DNA of 64,000 bases, taken from contig JAOFSE010000008.1 in assembly GCA_028044295.1 (NCBI GenBank), positions 1 through 64,000 on the forward strand, given 5' to 3'. This document shows positions 26,930 through 37,332 of this stretch, piece by piece (position 1 is the first letter of the stretch; the number at the start of each line of letters is the position of its first letter). The translations under genes and the position numbers were made by a program. The notes under the pieces were generated by a model that was not told the DNA's origin, did not search any database, and saw only the letters and a list, made by a program, of their open reading frames with translations. Origin of the DNA: Sulfurimonas sp. (GTDB lineage: Bacteria; Campylobacterota; Campylobacteria; Campylobacterales; Sulfurimonadaceae).

Positions 26930-28870
26930 TTGAAATCCCTCCTTATAAGACTCACTCATGGCTTGAGTGAGCAAGACATATCTAAAGATGAACTCACATA
27001 TGTAAACAACTTTCTAACTAAAAAGTACATCACTAAAAAAGATGATGTATATAAGTTTAACTCAAAATATCGTGCAGGAACTTTAGGACTTATACAAAAA
27101 GGGACTGCTTACCTTAATGTCATAGGTGAGATTACTAAAGATCTTTTTATAGGTGAAGGTGACTTGGGGGCTGCAAATGAGGGTGACCTTATTATCGCTC
27201 AAAGACTCCTTGGTGTTCGTGGTCATCCAAAAGCTAAAATAGCAGAGATTGTTGGTCGTGCCGTTAGTTATAGCATAGGCTATATAATAGAAAAAGACTC
27301 TAGAAAATCCTTAGTAGACTTAAAGACCGAGTATCCTACCGGTGTAGAGATTTCAGCTCAGGAATTAAACTCTTATGATACTGGTGATGTTTTTAAAATA
27401 AATAATCAAGACTACACTATCATGGAAAAACTAGGGAATATGAAAGACCCAAAAGTTGATGAGAAGATAGTTCTTGCACAATTTAACAAACACGATGAAT
27501 TTGAAGATGAAGTTTTAGAAATAGCAAAATCATTTAAAGAGGTTGATGCAAAAATATATCCTAATCGAAAAGATTTAAGAAAACTTCCGTTTTCTACAAT
27601 TGACCCTGTTACTGCAAAAGATTATGATGATGCAATTTATTGGGATGATGATGAAAAGACTCTTTATGTAGCCATAGCAGATGTTAGTGAGTATGTTAAA
27701 CCCTTTGGTGCCCTAGATAACGAAGCAATTTATAGAAGCTTTTCTATCTACTTGCCCCATCGTTCCATTCCTATGCTTCCTAGGCAACTAAGTGAAACTC
27801 TTTGTTCCCTTCAGCCTCATGTAGATAGACTTGCTTATGTCTTCGAAATGAAACTAGATATAGAGAGTTTAGAAGTTACAAATTCAAAAGTTTATGAAGC
27901 AATCATTCACTCTGATAGAAGATTTAATTACGAAGAGATAGATGCTTATTTTGACGGGAAATTAAAAGCTAAAAATGAGAAAGAGCAAATAATTTTTGAT
28001 TCTATTACAAAACTTAGAGTTGTTACGGATGCACTAAAAGAAAAAAGACTCAAAATTGGTTATGACTTTCGTTCTAAAGAGCTTGACATGTTTATAGATG
28101 AAGACTCAAATCTAGCATCTACAGAACTAGCAGAAGAGACTCCATCTCATGCTCTTATTGAAGACTGTATGTTACTTGCGAACAAGGCAGCTGCTTCACA
28201 GTTTGAAAGAGGTATATTTAGGATCCATGAACCACCTTCTCAAGCTAAACTTCAAAATCTTTACCAAGAGTTAGCAGGTATAGGTATGTTTATAGATATA
28301 CAAAACTCTATTAAAGACACTATTACAAATATTCAAAAACAAGCTAGTAATATCAACCTAGAATCCGAAGTAGACACATTAATCATACGATCACAAATGC
28401 AAGCTAGATATGCTCCACTAAACTCTGGTCACTTTGGTCTTGGATTTGAAGCTTATACACACTTTACATCCCCTATTAGAAGGTATAGTGACCTTATTGC
28501 TCATAGACTTCTTAAAGCTATTAATTCCAATGACACCAAAGAGGGTTCTTACGTTCTGAGAAATATAGAATCACTTGCTATGACTATAAGTGAAAAAGAG
28601 AGAGAAGCCAGTACTATAGAAGTTGAGTTTATGGCTAGAAAATTTGCTCGTTGGGCAGATAAAAATATAAATAAAGAATTTAAAGCGCGTATAACTTCTA
28701 CAGATCCAGAAGTTAAAGCGGAGTTAAATGATGAACTCCAGGGTGCAAGACTTCTTATAACCTCAAGTGAAAATGTAGTTCTTTTTCAAGATGTAATTAT
28801 CTGTATAGATAAAGTAGATATCGCTAAGGCCAAAATATTTGCGAGAGTTGTACAAAGCGATAATGATTAA
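26930..28870 (+). CDS. rnr: RNase R / RNase II-family 3'-5' exoribonuclease
   Basis: A 646-residue enzyme. The RNB catalytic domain begins at LPFSTIDPVTAKDYDDAIYW, where the Asp cluster binds Mg, and continues through LPHRSIPMLPRQLSETLCSL and HFTSPIRRYSDLIAHRLL. A divergent cold-shock-like N-terminal region precedes it. The C-terminus is short, without the long basic tail of E. coli RNase R, so RNase II-like activity is possible. The start is TTG; no better ATG lies nearby. The stop overlaps the holA ATG by one base (TAATG), giving coupled translation. Confidence 0.9.
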   Translation: MKSLLIRLTHGLSEQDISKDELTYVNNFLTKKYITKKDDVYKFNSKYRAGTLGLIQKGTAYLNVIGEITKDLFIGEGDLGAANEGDLIIAQRLLGVRGHPKAKIAEIVGRAVSYSIGYIIEKDSRKSLVDLKTEYPTGVEISAQELNSYDTGDVFKINNQDYTIMEKLGNMKDPKVDEKIVLAQFNKHDEFEDEVLEIAKSFKEVDAKIYPNRKDLRKLPFSTIDPVTAKDYDDAIYWDDDEKTLYVAIADVSEYVKPFGALDNEAIYRSFSIYLPHRSIPMLPRQLSETLCSLQPHVDRLAYVFEMKLDIESLEVTNSKVYEAIIHSDRRFNYEEIDAYFDGKLKAKNEKEQIIFDSITKLRVVTDALKEKRLKIGYDFRSKELDMFIDEDSNLASTELAEETPSHALIEDCMLLANKAAASQFERGIFRIHEPPSQAKLQNLYQELAGIGMFIDIQNSIKDTITNIQKQASNINLESEVDTLIIRSQMQARYAPLNSGHFGLGFEAYTHFTSPIRRYSDLIAHRLLKAINSNDTKEGSYVLRNIESLAMTISEKEREASTIEVEFMARKFARWADKNINKEFKARITSTDPEVKAELNDELQGARLLITSSENVVLFQDVIICIDKVDIAKAKIFARVVQSDND

Positions 28871-29835
28871 TGTATAAAAACGAGTTAGACAAACATATAC
28901 AGAATAACTCAACTACTAATAGTTTTGTACTATTTGGTGAGAGTAGCTTTCTTATTGATATGTATACCAATAAACTTGCCAACAATATTGAAGATGCTTC
29001 AGTATTGAAATTTTATCATGATGAGTATGATTTTAACTCGGCGAAGGCCCACCTCTCACAAGCTTCACTTTTTGGTGGAGAAAATGTTCTAATCATTAAA
29101 AGTGAAAAAAAAGTTCCTAAAAAAGACTTAGATATATTAGTCGATTACTGTGAAAAAAATCCTGATAACCTTTTCATATATGCATACTATGGGAGTGACC
29201 ATAAAACTTATGCCAAAGCCTTTGCAAAAAAAAGTACTATGAGCGTTCGATTTTTCAATCCGAACCAAGGTGAAACAATAAATACAGTCGCTCAAGTAGC
29301 TCGTGATAAAAATGTAAACATAGACAACTTTACAATAACTCACCTACTTGGTATACATAATGGTGATGTAGCCCTAGCTTGTAACGAAATTGATAAGTTC
29401 AAAGTTTATGATAGAACTATTACTACAAAGGATGTTGATAACCTGGTCTTTGGTCTCGCTGAAGTTAATATAGATGATCTTATCAAAAAAGTTCTAAACA
29501 AAAAAGACTTTAAAGATGAGTTGAAAAACATTTTAGACCATGGTGAAGATGAAATTAGAATCATTACTGCAATGACATCTTACCTAACTCAATTATATAT
29601 GTTTAACATATATATACGAGTCAACGGAACTCCGAATGCACTAGATATCTTAGGTTACCCTGCTCCCAAGTTTGTTGTTGAAGAAAAATCTACACTTTCT
29701 TTGAGATTTAAACCCAATACATATTATAAGCTTCATCAACTACTACTTGAAAGTGAGTTAAAAATGAAATCTTCAAATGTAGACAAATTGTCTATATTAC
29801 TCTCGAGTATGATTAGAATTCAACAGCTTATTTAG
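28870..29835 (+). CDS. holA: DNA polymerase III subunit delta
   Basis: A 321-residue clamp-loader subunit: YKNELDKHIQNNSTTNSFVLFGESSFLIDMYTNKL at the N-terminus, then LSQASLFGGENVLIIKSEKKVPKKDLDILVDYC, and the C-terminal helical collar (SYLTQLYMFNIYIRVNGTPNALDILGYPAPKFVVEEK...LHQLLLESELKMKSS). This matches the HolA fold of divergent AAA+ delta subunits, which lack a Walker A. It opens the beta sliding clamp at replication forks. It is translationally coupled to the RNase R gene. Its stop abuts the converging signalling island. Confidence 0.85.
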   Translation: MYKNELDKHIQNNSTTNSFVLFGESSFLIDMYTNKLANNIEDASVLKFYHDEYDFNSAKAHLSQASLFGGENVLIIKSEKKVPKKDLDILVDYCEKNPDNLFIYAYYGSDHKTYAKAFAKKSTMSVRFFNPNQGETINTVAQVARDKNVNIDNFTITHLLGIHNGDVALACNEIDKFKVYDRTITTKDVDNLVFGLAEVNIDDLIKKVLNKKDFKDELKNILDHGEDEIRIITAMTSYLTQLYMFNIYIRVNGTPNALDILGYPAPKFVVEEKSTLSLRFKPNTYYKLHQLLLESELKMKSSNVDKLSILLSSMIRIQQLI

Positions 29836-30634
29836 CTATTTATTTTCTTCAGACTCAAGTAACTTCTTTTCCATTTCTGTAGCTTTTAATATCTGATGTT
29901 GATCCAGCATATCTATACTTACTCCTATTCTGGCTAAGACTTCTTCTTTAAGAAAAGGTTTTGTAACAAAATCATTAGCACCAGCTTTCAAAAATTCAAT
30001 AGTAATAATAGGTTCAGTATATGCTGAGATGGCTAATATTGCCAGCTCACTTCTTGAGTAGTTCTTACGAATTGCTCTGGCTAGTTCAGTACCTTTCATT
30101 TGAGGCATTTGATAATCTATCAATGCCAATTTTATTTCATTTTCTTTGATAAGTTTAAGTGCATAAGCTGCATTATGAGCTTCTAGAACAGTATAATTTT
30201 GATGTGTTAAGAGTTCTTTTAATATAACCCTCGAAGATATAGAATCATCTACTACAAGTACCTTTGTATTTTTATTGTTTACAAAACGTCTTATTGTACC
30301 TTTTAAAATATCGAAATTTTGATCATCTTCTAAAACGATATAATCAATAAGTTTTTTATCTATCACCTTATCTCTAAGACCGGTATGAAATGTTCCCGTC
30401 ATTGCTATACAAGGAATACCTAGTTTTACTAGTTTATCAAGTACACAATCTTCACAATCTGGTAGACTAATATCAACCACTGCTATAGTTATCTTTGATT
30501 TATATTTATCGAATTAGTTTTAACTCATTCATATCATGAGCTACAACTACATCTAAACCCATCTCTTCGATGGTATTTTTTTCATACGTTGCAATGGTTT
30601 TATCATCTTCAACTATTAAAATTAAATCTTTCAT
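29836..30634 (-). pseudogene. Frameshifted double-receiver response regulator, paralogue of the N-terminal half of the hybrid kinase
   Basis: An ATG at 30634 opens a REC domain (MKDLILIVEDDKTIATYEKN...) that stops after 42 codons at 30506. The homologous sequence resumes in another frame from DKYKSKITIAVVDISLPDCED and runs to 29836 through the rest of REC1 and a full REC2 (LVVDDSISSRVILKEL, LIDYQMPQMKG, DFVTKPF). Compared with the kinase paralogue, about 2 nt are missing (or 1 nt gained) at ~30509-30513. The downstream part alone can only start at an internal GTG (30480) inside REC1. Both acidic pockets would otherwise be intact. It is either a decayed duplicate or a sequencing error; the site is not a long homopolymer. 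Confidence 0.8.
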
Positions 30635-30699
30635 AAGTTCATTATAGTGAAAAAGATTACAATGCTATTTTAATGATTAGAATTCAATAATTACCATGA

Positions 30700-31194
30700 C
30701 TAATCATTTTTTTCATATAGATTAATTAAGTCTATAAACTCACTTAGACTATGTGCAAAGAATGTCATATATTTAATGTCATCCTCATTAAACCCATCAT
30801 CTTTGTTTAATAGCTGCAAGACACCTACTACATCCTTATGAGAGTTAAAAATAGGAACTGTTGCTAAATTATTAGTTTTGTAGCCAGTTATACTATCTAT
30901 TTTAGACAAAAAATTTGGGTTTGAAGTTACATCATTTTCAATGATAGCTTTACCAGTTCGCAATGTCTCCCCTGCTATCCCTTTGTCATAAGGAACTATA
31001 ATTCTATCGATACCATCTGCTAATGTCGTCCAAAGCTCAGACTTTTTTGAATCATAAATATACATTGAGCATCTATCAGATCCTGTGATCTCTTTTGCAT
31101 ACTTAGATATATGTGGCAATCCCTCAGCTAGTGATGTTTTATATAATATCTCTTTCCCAAATTCAACTAATTTAGCATGTATCTCTTTACTCAT
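30700..31194 (-). CDS. GAF domain protein
   Basis: A 164-residue single-domain GAF protein: LAEGLPHISKYAKEITGSDRCSMYIYDSKKSELWTT, IVPYDKGIAGETLRTGKAIIENDV, and NLATVPIFNSHKDVVGVLQLLNK. GAF domains bind small ligands or cofactors and usually feed kinases or cyclases; here no output domain is fused. It lies 11 bp downstream of the hybrid kinase and upstream of the frameshifted receiver gene, so it may give ligand input to the kinase. The ligand is unknown. Confidence 0.88.
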   Translation of the reverse strand: MSKEIHAKLVEFGKEILYKTSLAEGLPHISKYAKEITGSDRCSMYIYDSKKSELWTTLADGIDRIIVPYDKGIAGETLRTGKAIIENDVTSNPNFLSKIDSITGYKTNNLATVPIFNSHKDVVGVLQLLNKDDGFNEDDIKYMTFFAHSLSEFIDLINLYEKND

Positions 31195-31205
31195 ATTTTC
31201 ACCTT

Positions 31206-33158
31206 TTAGCTTTGTATATATTTTCTCAAAATATTCTCTAAAATTTTACTATCAACTGGTTTTGACATATAGTCATCCATCCCAGCATTTAAAAAACGTT
31301 CTCTATCGCTTAATAATGCATTCGCAGTTACAGCTATTATTGGGGTTATAACTCCTCTCTTTTGCTCTAACTCTTTGATTATACGTGTAGCCTCTATACC
31401 ATTCATATTTGGCATATTCTCATCCATTAGTATTAACTTATAGTCATGCTCATTTCTACACATTTCAACAGCTTCTAGACCATCATTTGCTATATCCACA
31501 TCTAAACCATAATCATTTAAAAATATACTCATTAGCATCTGTGTTGGTTTATTATCTTCTACTAACAGAACTTTCCCTGATAATAGATCCTCTGTATATA
31601 TAGGTTCATTTTCTTGTCTTATTTCTGAGTCAATTTGATTCTCAATATCTTCAAATAAACTAAGTTCAAAATAAAAAGTACTTCCTTCACCCAAGATACT
31701 ATCTACAGATAAATCACCGTGCATTAAGTCTATTAGAGACTTACTAATTGAAAGACCAAGTCCAGTCCCACCAAATTTTCTTGTTGTAGAGTTGTCTTCT
31801 TGCTCAAAAGCTGAAAAAACTTTTTCTATTTTTGAAGAATCTATACCAACTCCATAGTCCTTAACACTACATGTAAGCTTTTTTTCATTAGTACTGTAAT
31901 TGATATTAATGTCTATGGAAGAACCTGTATCCGAAAATTTAATAGCGTTACTTAGTATATTTGAATATATCTGTGAAATACGGCCTGGATCACCATATGC
32001 TTTATCTGGTAAATCTGGATCGATATTAAACATAATTTCTATTTTTTTCTCTCTTGCTTTTGCGTAGAATAGTTCAGTTGTATGCTTAAAAGGATATTCA
32101 GTGTCAAAAATGATATGTTCAAGTTCTAGTTTACCACTCTCAACTTTTGATAAATCTAATATATCATTTATTATAGATAGTAATGAATAACTAGAGTTTT
32201 TAATAATCTCTAGTTTGTCTTTTTTATCTTTAGAGCTTTCATCCTTATAAAGGATATCAATAAATCCAACTATCGCATTTAATGGTGTTCTAATTTCATG
32301 AGACATATTAGCCAGAAAATTAGACTTGATCATATTCAAATGTTCTGCTTCTTTCTTCGCATTTATTAAGTCTTTTTCAATATCTTCTCGTATTAGTATT
32401 TCATTTTTCAACATCTTATGCTGATCTATCATATCTATATTAACACCTATTCTTGCAACAACCTCTTCTTTAACAAAAGGTTTAGTAACAAAATCATTAG
32501 CCCCTGCTTTTAAAAATTCTATAGTAATAACGGAGTTTGTGTATGCAGATATAGCTAATATAGCCATTTCATTTCTAGAGTAGCTTTTACGAATAGTTCT
32601 TGTAAGTTCAGCACCATTCATATTTGGCATTTCATAATCAACTAGTGCCATTTTTATATCATTATCTTTAATTAGTTTGAGTGCATACAGAGCATCATGT
32701 GCTTCTAAAACAGTGTAGTTTTGGTGAAGCAGTACATCTTTTAATGCAAATCTTGCTGATATAGAATCATCAACTACAAGTATCTTAGTATTTTTATTAT
32801 TTAAAATACGAGAGATAGTACTTTTTAATATATCTAAATTTTGGTCATCTTCTAAAACTATATAGTCTATAAGTTTCTTATCTATCACTTTATTTCTAAG
32901 GTCTGTGTGAAATGCTCCAGTCATTGCTATACATGGAATATTAAGTTTCAATAATTTATCAAGGACACAATCTTCACAGTTTGGAAGGTTAATATCAACT
33001 ACAGCTAAAGTTATTTTTGATTTATACTCATCTAGTAGTGGTTGTAGTTCATCCATGTTATGTGCAACGAGCACATCTAAACCCATCTCTTCAAGAGTGT
33101 TTTTTTCATACATAGCAATTGTTTTATTGTCTTCAATAATTAGTATTAAATCCTGCAT
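31206..33158 (-). CDS. Hybrid histidine kinase: REC-REC-HisKA-HATPase-REC
   Basis: A 650-residue cytosolic protein. REC1 has Asp55 in VVDINLP and REC2 has Asp174 in LVDYEMP. HisKA carries phospho-acceptor His287 in NMSHEIRTPLNAIVGF. The HATPase has an N-box (ILSNAIKFSD) and G-boxes (FGGTGLGLSI). A C-terminal REC follows (VLLVEDNKPTQ, LMDENMPNMNG, DYMSKP). There is no transmembrane segment, so signals arrive through the N-terminal receivers or a partner such as the adjacent GAF protein. The start is ATG at 33158, two codons after an in-frame TTG. REC1-REC2 is closely paralogous to the frameshifted gene at 29.8-30.6 kb. No DNA-binding partner is adjacent. Confidence 0.94.
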   Translation of the reverse strand: MQDLILIIEDNKTIAMYEKNTLEEMGLDVLVAHNMDELQPLLDEYKSKITLAVVDINLPNCEDCVLDKLLKLNIPCIAMTGAFHTDLRNKVIDKKLIDYIVLEDDQNLDILKSTISRILNNKNTKILVVDDSISARFALKDVLLHQNYTVLEAHDALYALKLIKDNDIKMALVDYEMPNMNGAELTRTIRKSYSRNEMAILAISAYTNSVITIEFLKAGANDFVTKPFVKEEVVARIGVNIDMIDQHKMLKNEILIREDIEKDLINAKKEAEHLNMIKSNFLANMSHEIRTPLNAIVGFIDILYKDESSKDKKDKLEIIKNSSYSLLSIINDILDLSKVESGKLELEHIIFDTEYPFKHTTELFYAKAREKKIEIMFNIDPDLPDKAYGDPGRISQIYSNILSNAIKFSDTGSSIDININYSTNEKKLTCSVKDYGVGIDSSKIEKVFSAFEQEDNSTTRKFGGTGLGLSISKSLIDLMHGDLSVDSILGEGSTFYFELSLFEDIENQIDSEIRQENEPIYTEDLLSGKVLLVEDNKPTQMLMSIFLNDYGLDVDIANDGLEAVEMCRNEHDYKLILMDENMPNMNGIEATRIIKELEQKRGVITPIIAVTANALLSDRERFLNAGMDDYMSKPVDSKILENILRKYIQS

Positions 33159-33250
33159 ACACAAATTATATTATAAATAAATATTATTAAGATAAAAAAG
33201 TTTAAATAAATTGAATTTTAGTTCTGTAAAAGAGTATAGTGAAGAAGAAA

Positions 33251-33268
33251 CGACGCATAAATGCGTCG
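33251..33268 (-). terminator. Terminator of ilvC
   Basis: A perfect 8-bp stem CGACGCAT-AA-ATGCGTCG, 5 bp after the ilvC stop and followed leftward by TTTCTTCTTC. The core ACGCATAAATGCGT also forms the hairpin at 54079-54100. Confidence 0.8.
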
Positions 33269-33273
33269 ATATA

Positions 33274-34314
<1,041 letters not shown>

Positions 34315-34401
34315 TTAAGTTTAAGTACTTAAATAATTTTCGGCATTATACTAAAATAAAGCAAAAACTTTTATAATGTCAGTAAATTTAAGGAATTAAC
34401 T

Positions 34402-34707
34402 ATGGAAAAACTAAATCTTTATGATGAACTAGTTGGCTCTAATGATACAACATCGTTTGATGACAAGGAGTTAGAAGATATAAATTGGCATGCAAATATA
34501 TTTGATATAACCTATGTAGAGCTTACAAAAGTACTAAAAGAAAAGTCTGATGATGGCACTATCACTAACCAAGAAGAAGCAAAAAATCTTTTATTTGACT
34601 TTTGTAAGAAGAAAGTTCTGAATATGGTGCAAAATGATTCTGACTTCGCAGAAGGTAATCTAGAAGATGATGAAGCTTTCGCTGCTAGCTTTTTTGAGGT
34701 TTTATAG
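34402..34707 (+). CDS. Small acidic hypothetical protein
   Basis: A 101-residue, strongly acidic helical protein not recognised (MEKLNLYDELVGSNDTTSFDDKELEDINWHA..., ending ...DDEAFAASFFEVL). No signal, Cys or nucleotide-binding motif is seen. AAGGAATT precedes the ATG. Its last 23 bp overlap the convergent ruvX stop region. The high acidity might suggest a protein-interaction or nucleic-acid-mimic role, but that is speculation. Confidence 0.55.
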   Translation: MEKLNLYDELVGSNDTTSFDDKELEDINWHANIFDITYVELTKVLKEKSDDGTITNQEEAKNLLFDFCKKKVLNMVQNDSDFAEGNLEDDEAFAASFFEVL

Positions 34708-35092
34708 TCCTCAGAAATCTTTGTAAAATAATCATAGCAGAGATAGAATCGATTCTTCCATCACGAAGATGTTTCATTTCACCCTTTATCATAGCTTCTG
34801 CCTCTTTAGAACTACCAGCCTCATCTTGGTAAAAGACATCCCCATCAAACGAGACTAGATTCATAAAATGTTCTATACGCCTACGCATTTCATCTTCACT
34901 ACTACCACCAAGAGGAATACCGATAACAACAGCATCAATTTCCCACTCTTTAATAGCTTTTTTAACTTCATCAGAGGCTTGATTACGGTTTTTACGTATG
35001 ATTGATGGTAGTGGAGTTACAATGTCTTTATGAGCTGAATATGCAAGACCTATTCTTTTTAAACCTAAATCAATAGCTATATACTTAGTCAA
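34685..35092 (-). CDS. ruvX: RuvX/YqgF-family Holliday-junction-resolvase-like nuclease
   Basis: A 135-residue RNase H-fold protein with YIAIDLGLKRIGLAYS (catalytic Asp), VVIGIPLGGSSEDEMRRRIEHFM (second strand) and a late acidic helix RDGRIDSISAMIILQRFL. YqgF proteins act in 16S rRNA 5'-end maturation and possibly recombination; the exact role in this phylum is not settled. It follows mnmE without a gap and overlaps the converging acidic-protein gene by 23 bp at its 3' end. Confidence 0.88.
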   Translation of the reverse strand: MTKYIAIDLGLKRIGLAYSAHKDIVTPLPSIIRKNRNQASDEVKKAIKEWEIDAVVIGIPLGGSSEDEMRRRIEHFMNLVSFDGDVFYQDEAGSSKEAEAMIKGEMKHLRDGRIDSISAMIILQRFLRTIKPQKS

Positions 35093-36436
35093 CTATTTTC
35101 CTAAACAAAAAGAGCCAAACATCTTATCTAGCATCTCATCATTCTCAAATGGTCTAGTAATGCTTGCCATATCTTTTACAGCTTCATTTAGATGAAAAGA
35201 AAATATTTCAAGTTCTTGATCTTGAAGTGGGAAAAATGCATCTTTAATATTTTGTAAGGTAGATTCAACTGCCTGTATCTGTCTTTGAGATATTAACATC
35301 ATTTCATCAGATGAATTACTTCTGTCCATTATATTCTCTAAGGAATCAATTAGTTCATCTACATTCTCTTTTGAGTTTATCTGCATATCAAAATTAATAT
35401 CTACATGCGAAAACTTTGATTCTAAATCTATTTTATTCTTTACATGTAAAACTTGTTTATCTTGAGTATTTTCTTTTATAAGGTTTATGATTTTTTCATC
35501 TTCCTCATCAGAGTCACGTGAACCATCAAACAGAGCAACAACGATATCGCTAGCTTCTATAGCTTCAAGCGAACGCTCAATTCCGATACGCTCTATCTCA
35601 TCACTTGCAACTCTAATCCCAGCTGTATCTACTATACGAATTAAATGAGTACCAATTTTCACTTGTTCTTCAATAGTATCTCTAGTAGTCCCAGCTATAT
35701 CGCTTACAATTGCACGATTATAATTCAATAGTGAGTTCAGTAGTGAACTTTTTCCAACATTTGGCTTACCAACTATTGCCACTTTAAAGCCTTGCATAAG
35801 ACCTTCTCTTGCTTTACTCGCTTTTAGAGTTGAGTTAAGGGAAGTAGTTAACTCCTCTAATTTAGCTTCTATTTGAGCTACTAAATCCTCTGGTAAATCT
35901 TCTTCTGCATAATCAATACTAACTTCAGAATACGCAAGTATATGAATAATCTCATCACGAATATTTTCAATGTATTCTTTCAGAGAACCTTTCATTTGAG
36001 TAGCTAGTATTTTAGCTGCGTCTTCACTTTTTGCTTCTATGAGTTGAGCTATAGCTTCTGCTTCACTCAAATCAATTCTTCCATTAAAAAATGCACGCTT
36101 TGAAAACTCTCCAGCCTCTGCGAGTCTAGCACCAAAGTCTAGTGTTGCTTTTAAAATAGATTGAGCTACTATAAAACCACCATGACATTGAATTTCAACA
36201 ACATCTTCAGCTGTAAAAGAAAAAGGTGCTTTAAAATATATAATGATAGATTCATCAATTAGTTCATTACTTGAGTTATATATGTTTGAAAGATGTGCGT
36301 ATCTAGTTGTAAACTCTTCTTTTTTAGAGAGTTTTTTAGCAATATCTAAAGCTTTATCACCACTGATACGAATAATAGCTATAGAACCAATGCCATTAGC
36401 AGTTGCAATGGCACTTATAGTATCAGAGGGATTCAT
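35093..36436 (-). CDS. mnmE: tRNA uridine-5-carboxymethylaminomethyl modification GTPase
   Basis: A 447-residue protein: formyl-folate-binding N-terminal domain (DTISAIATANGIGSIAIIRISG, VVEIQCHGG), helical domain, and embedded Ras-like G domain with P-loop GKPNVGKSSLLNSL, G2/G3 VDTAGIR and NKID. The C-terminus is FCLGK, the CxGK signature whose Cys is essential in homologues. With MnmG it builds cmnm5U34 on tRNAs. It ends the rpmH-rnpA-yidD-yidC-jag-mnmE order, 2 bp after jag, and is joined to ruvX. Confidence 0.97.
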   Translation of the reverse strand: MNPSDTISAIATANGIGSIAIIRISGDKALDIAKKLSKKEEFTTRYAHLSNIYNSSNELIDESIIIYFKAPFSFTAEDVVEIQCHGGFIVAQSILKATLDFGARLAEAGEFSKRAFFNGRIDLSEAEAIAQLIEAKSEDAAKILATQMKGSLKEYIENIRDEIIHILAYSEVSIDYAEEDLPEDLVAQIEAKLEELTTSLNSTLKASKAREGLMQGFKVAIVGKPNVGKSSLLNSLLNYNRAIVSDIAGTTRDTIEEQVKIGTHLIRIVDTAGIRVASDEIERIGIERSLEAIEASDIVVALFDGSRDSDEEDEKIINLIKENTQDKQVLHVKNKIDLESKFSHVDINFDMQINSKENVDELIDSLENIMDRSNSSDEMMLISQRQIQAVESTLQNIKDAFFPLQDQELEIFSFHLNEAVKDMASITRPFENDEMLDKMFGSFCLGK

Positions 36437-36438
36437 CT

Positions 36439-37332
36439 TTAGTTCGAGTGGTAGTCGTTAATAATGATAAATTTTAAACCATCACGAGTAGAACGAATTG
36501 CTACATACTTATTTGGATATTTATCACGGAGTTCTTTTAGTGCGATTTGTACTAAAACACCATCTAAAATTTTTGTTTGTGCTTTTCCATCTCTATCAAT
36601 ACTTTCACAAACACCAACTAAGTATCTTCCAACTGACTCTTCTTGGTTTTTCAAGAACTCTGCAATTTCAAGACGAAGTTGAAGTTGGTATTTTGTATTA
36701 ATCCAGTTAAAAATCATATATGAAAGAGCTTTATATCTATAACCCTCTTTACCGATTAATAATGCTGCATCTTCACCTTTAAACTCAATTAAAAGTGTAT
36801 TCTCATCATAAACACTTACTTCTATTTTTTCTATATCAAAACATGTAAAATCAAAAAGTTTATTTATATCGTTTTGTACTGTAGAAGCTATCTCTTTAAC
36901 ACTTTGTAGTTCTTCTGAATTATCCTCATCAGTCTCATCTTCATAATCTGCTGTGAAATTAATATCATCCATATTATAATCGTCATCATCATCTTGAGTA
37001 CTTACAAAAGATTGCGGCATAATAGTATCGTTAAGTATATTTGCTTTAGGTTTTTCAGGTGCTTTTTTTTGTCTTTTTTTAGGTTTAGAAGTATCTTTTT
37101 TTATCTCTTGAGCTTTTGGTTTTTCTTTTGTCTCTTGAGTAATTGAAGTAGTAGTAGTTGTAGTAGTAACACTTTTTGTAGCTACTATGATAGCACTCTT
37201 TTTAAAAAGACCTAAGAAACCTTTACTAGGAGACTGAATCACTTCTATATTCAACTGAGTAACCGAGCATTCTAACTTTGAAGCTGCATCTTGATATGCC
37301 TCTTCTAAAGTTATAGACTCTATCTTAATCAT
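36439..37332 (-). CDS. jag: Jag/KhpB-like RNA-binding protein
   Basis: A 297-residue protein. The Jag N-terminal domain (IKIESITLEEAYQDAASKLECSVTQLNIEVIQSPSKGFLGLFKKSA) is followed by a long disordered Thr/Lys/acidic linker (~60-155) and a KH-like domain with KGEDAALLIGKEGYRYKALSYMIF. The C-terminal R3H-like region (VQIALKELRDKYPNKYVAIRSTRDGLKFIIIND) lacks a clear R-x3-H core, which is unusual. It probably binds RNA near the membrane with YidC. The start overlaps yidC by 8 bp. Confidence 0.85.
   Translation of the reverse strand: MIKIESITLEEAYQDAASKLECSVTQLNIEVIQSPSKGFLGLFKKSAIIVATKSVTTTTTTTSITQETKEKPKAQEIKKDTSKPKKRQKKAPEKPKANILNDTIMPQSFVSTQDDDDDYNMDDINFTADYEDETDEDNSEELQSVKEIASTVQNDINKLFDFTCFDIEKIEVSVYDENTLLIEFKGEDAALLIGKEGYRYKALSYMIFNWINTKYQLQLRLEIAEFLKNQEESVGRYLVGVCESIDRDGKAQTKILDGVLVQIALKELRDKYPNKYVAIRSTRDGLKFIIINDYHSN

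Noticed and set aside
31085..31351. An 88-codon plus-strand frame crossing the GAF and kinase genes
   Set aside because: It is antisense to two well-supported genes and has no family resemblance.
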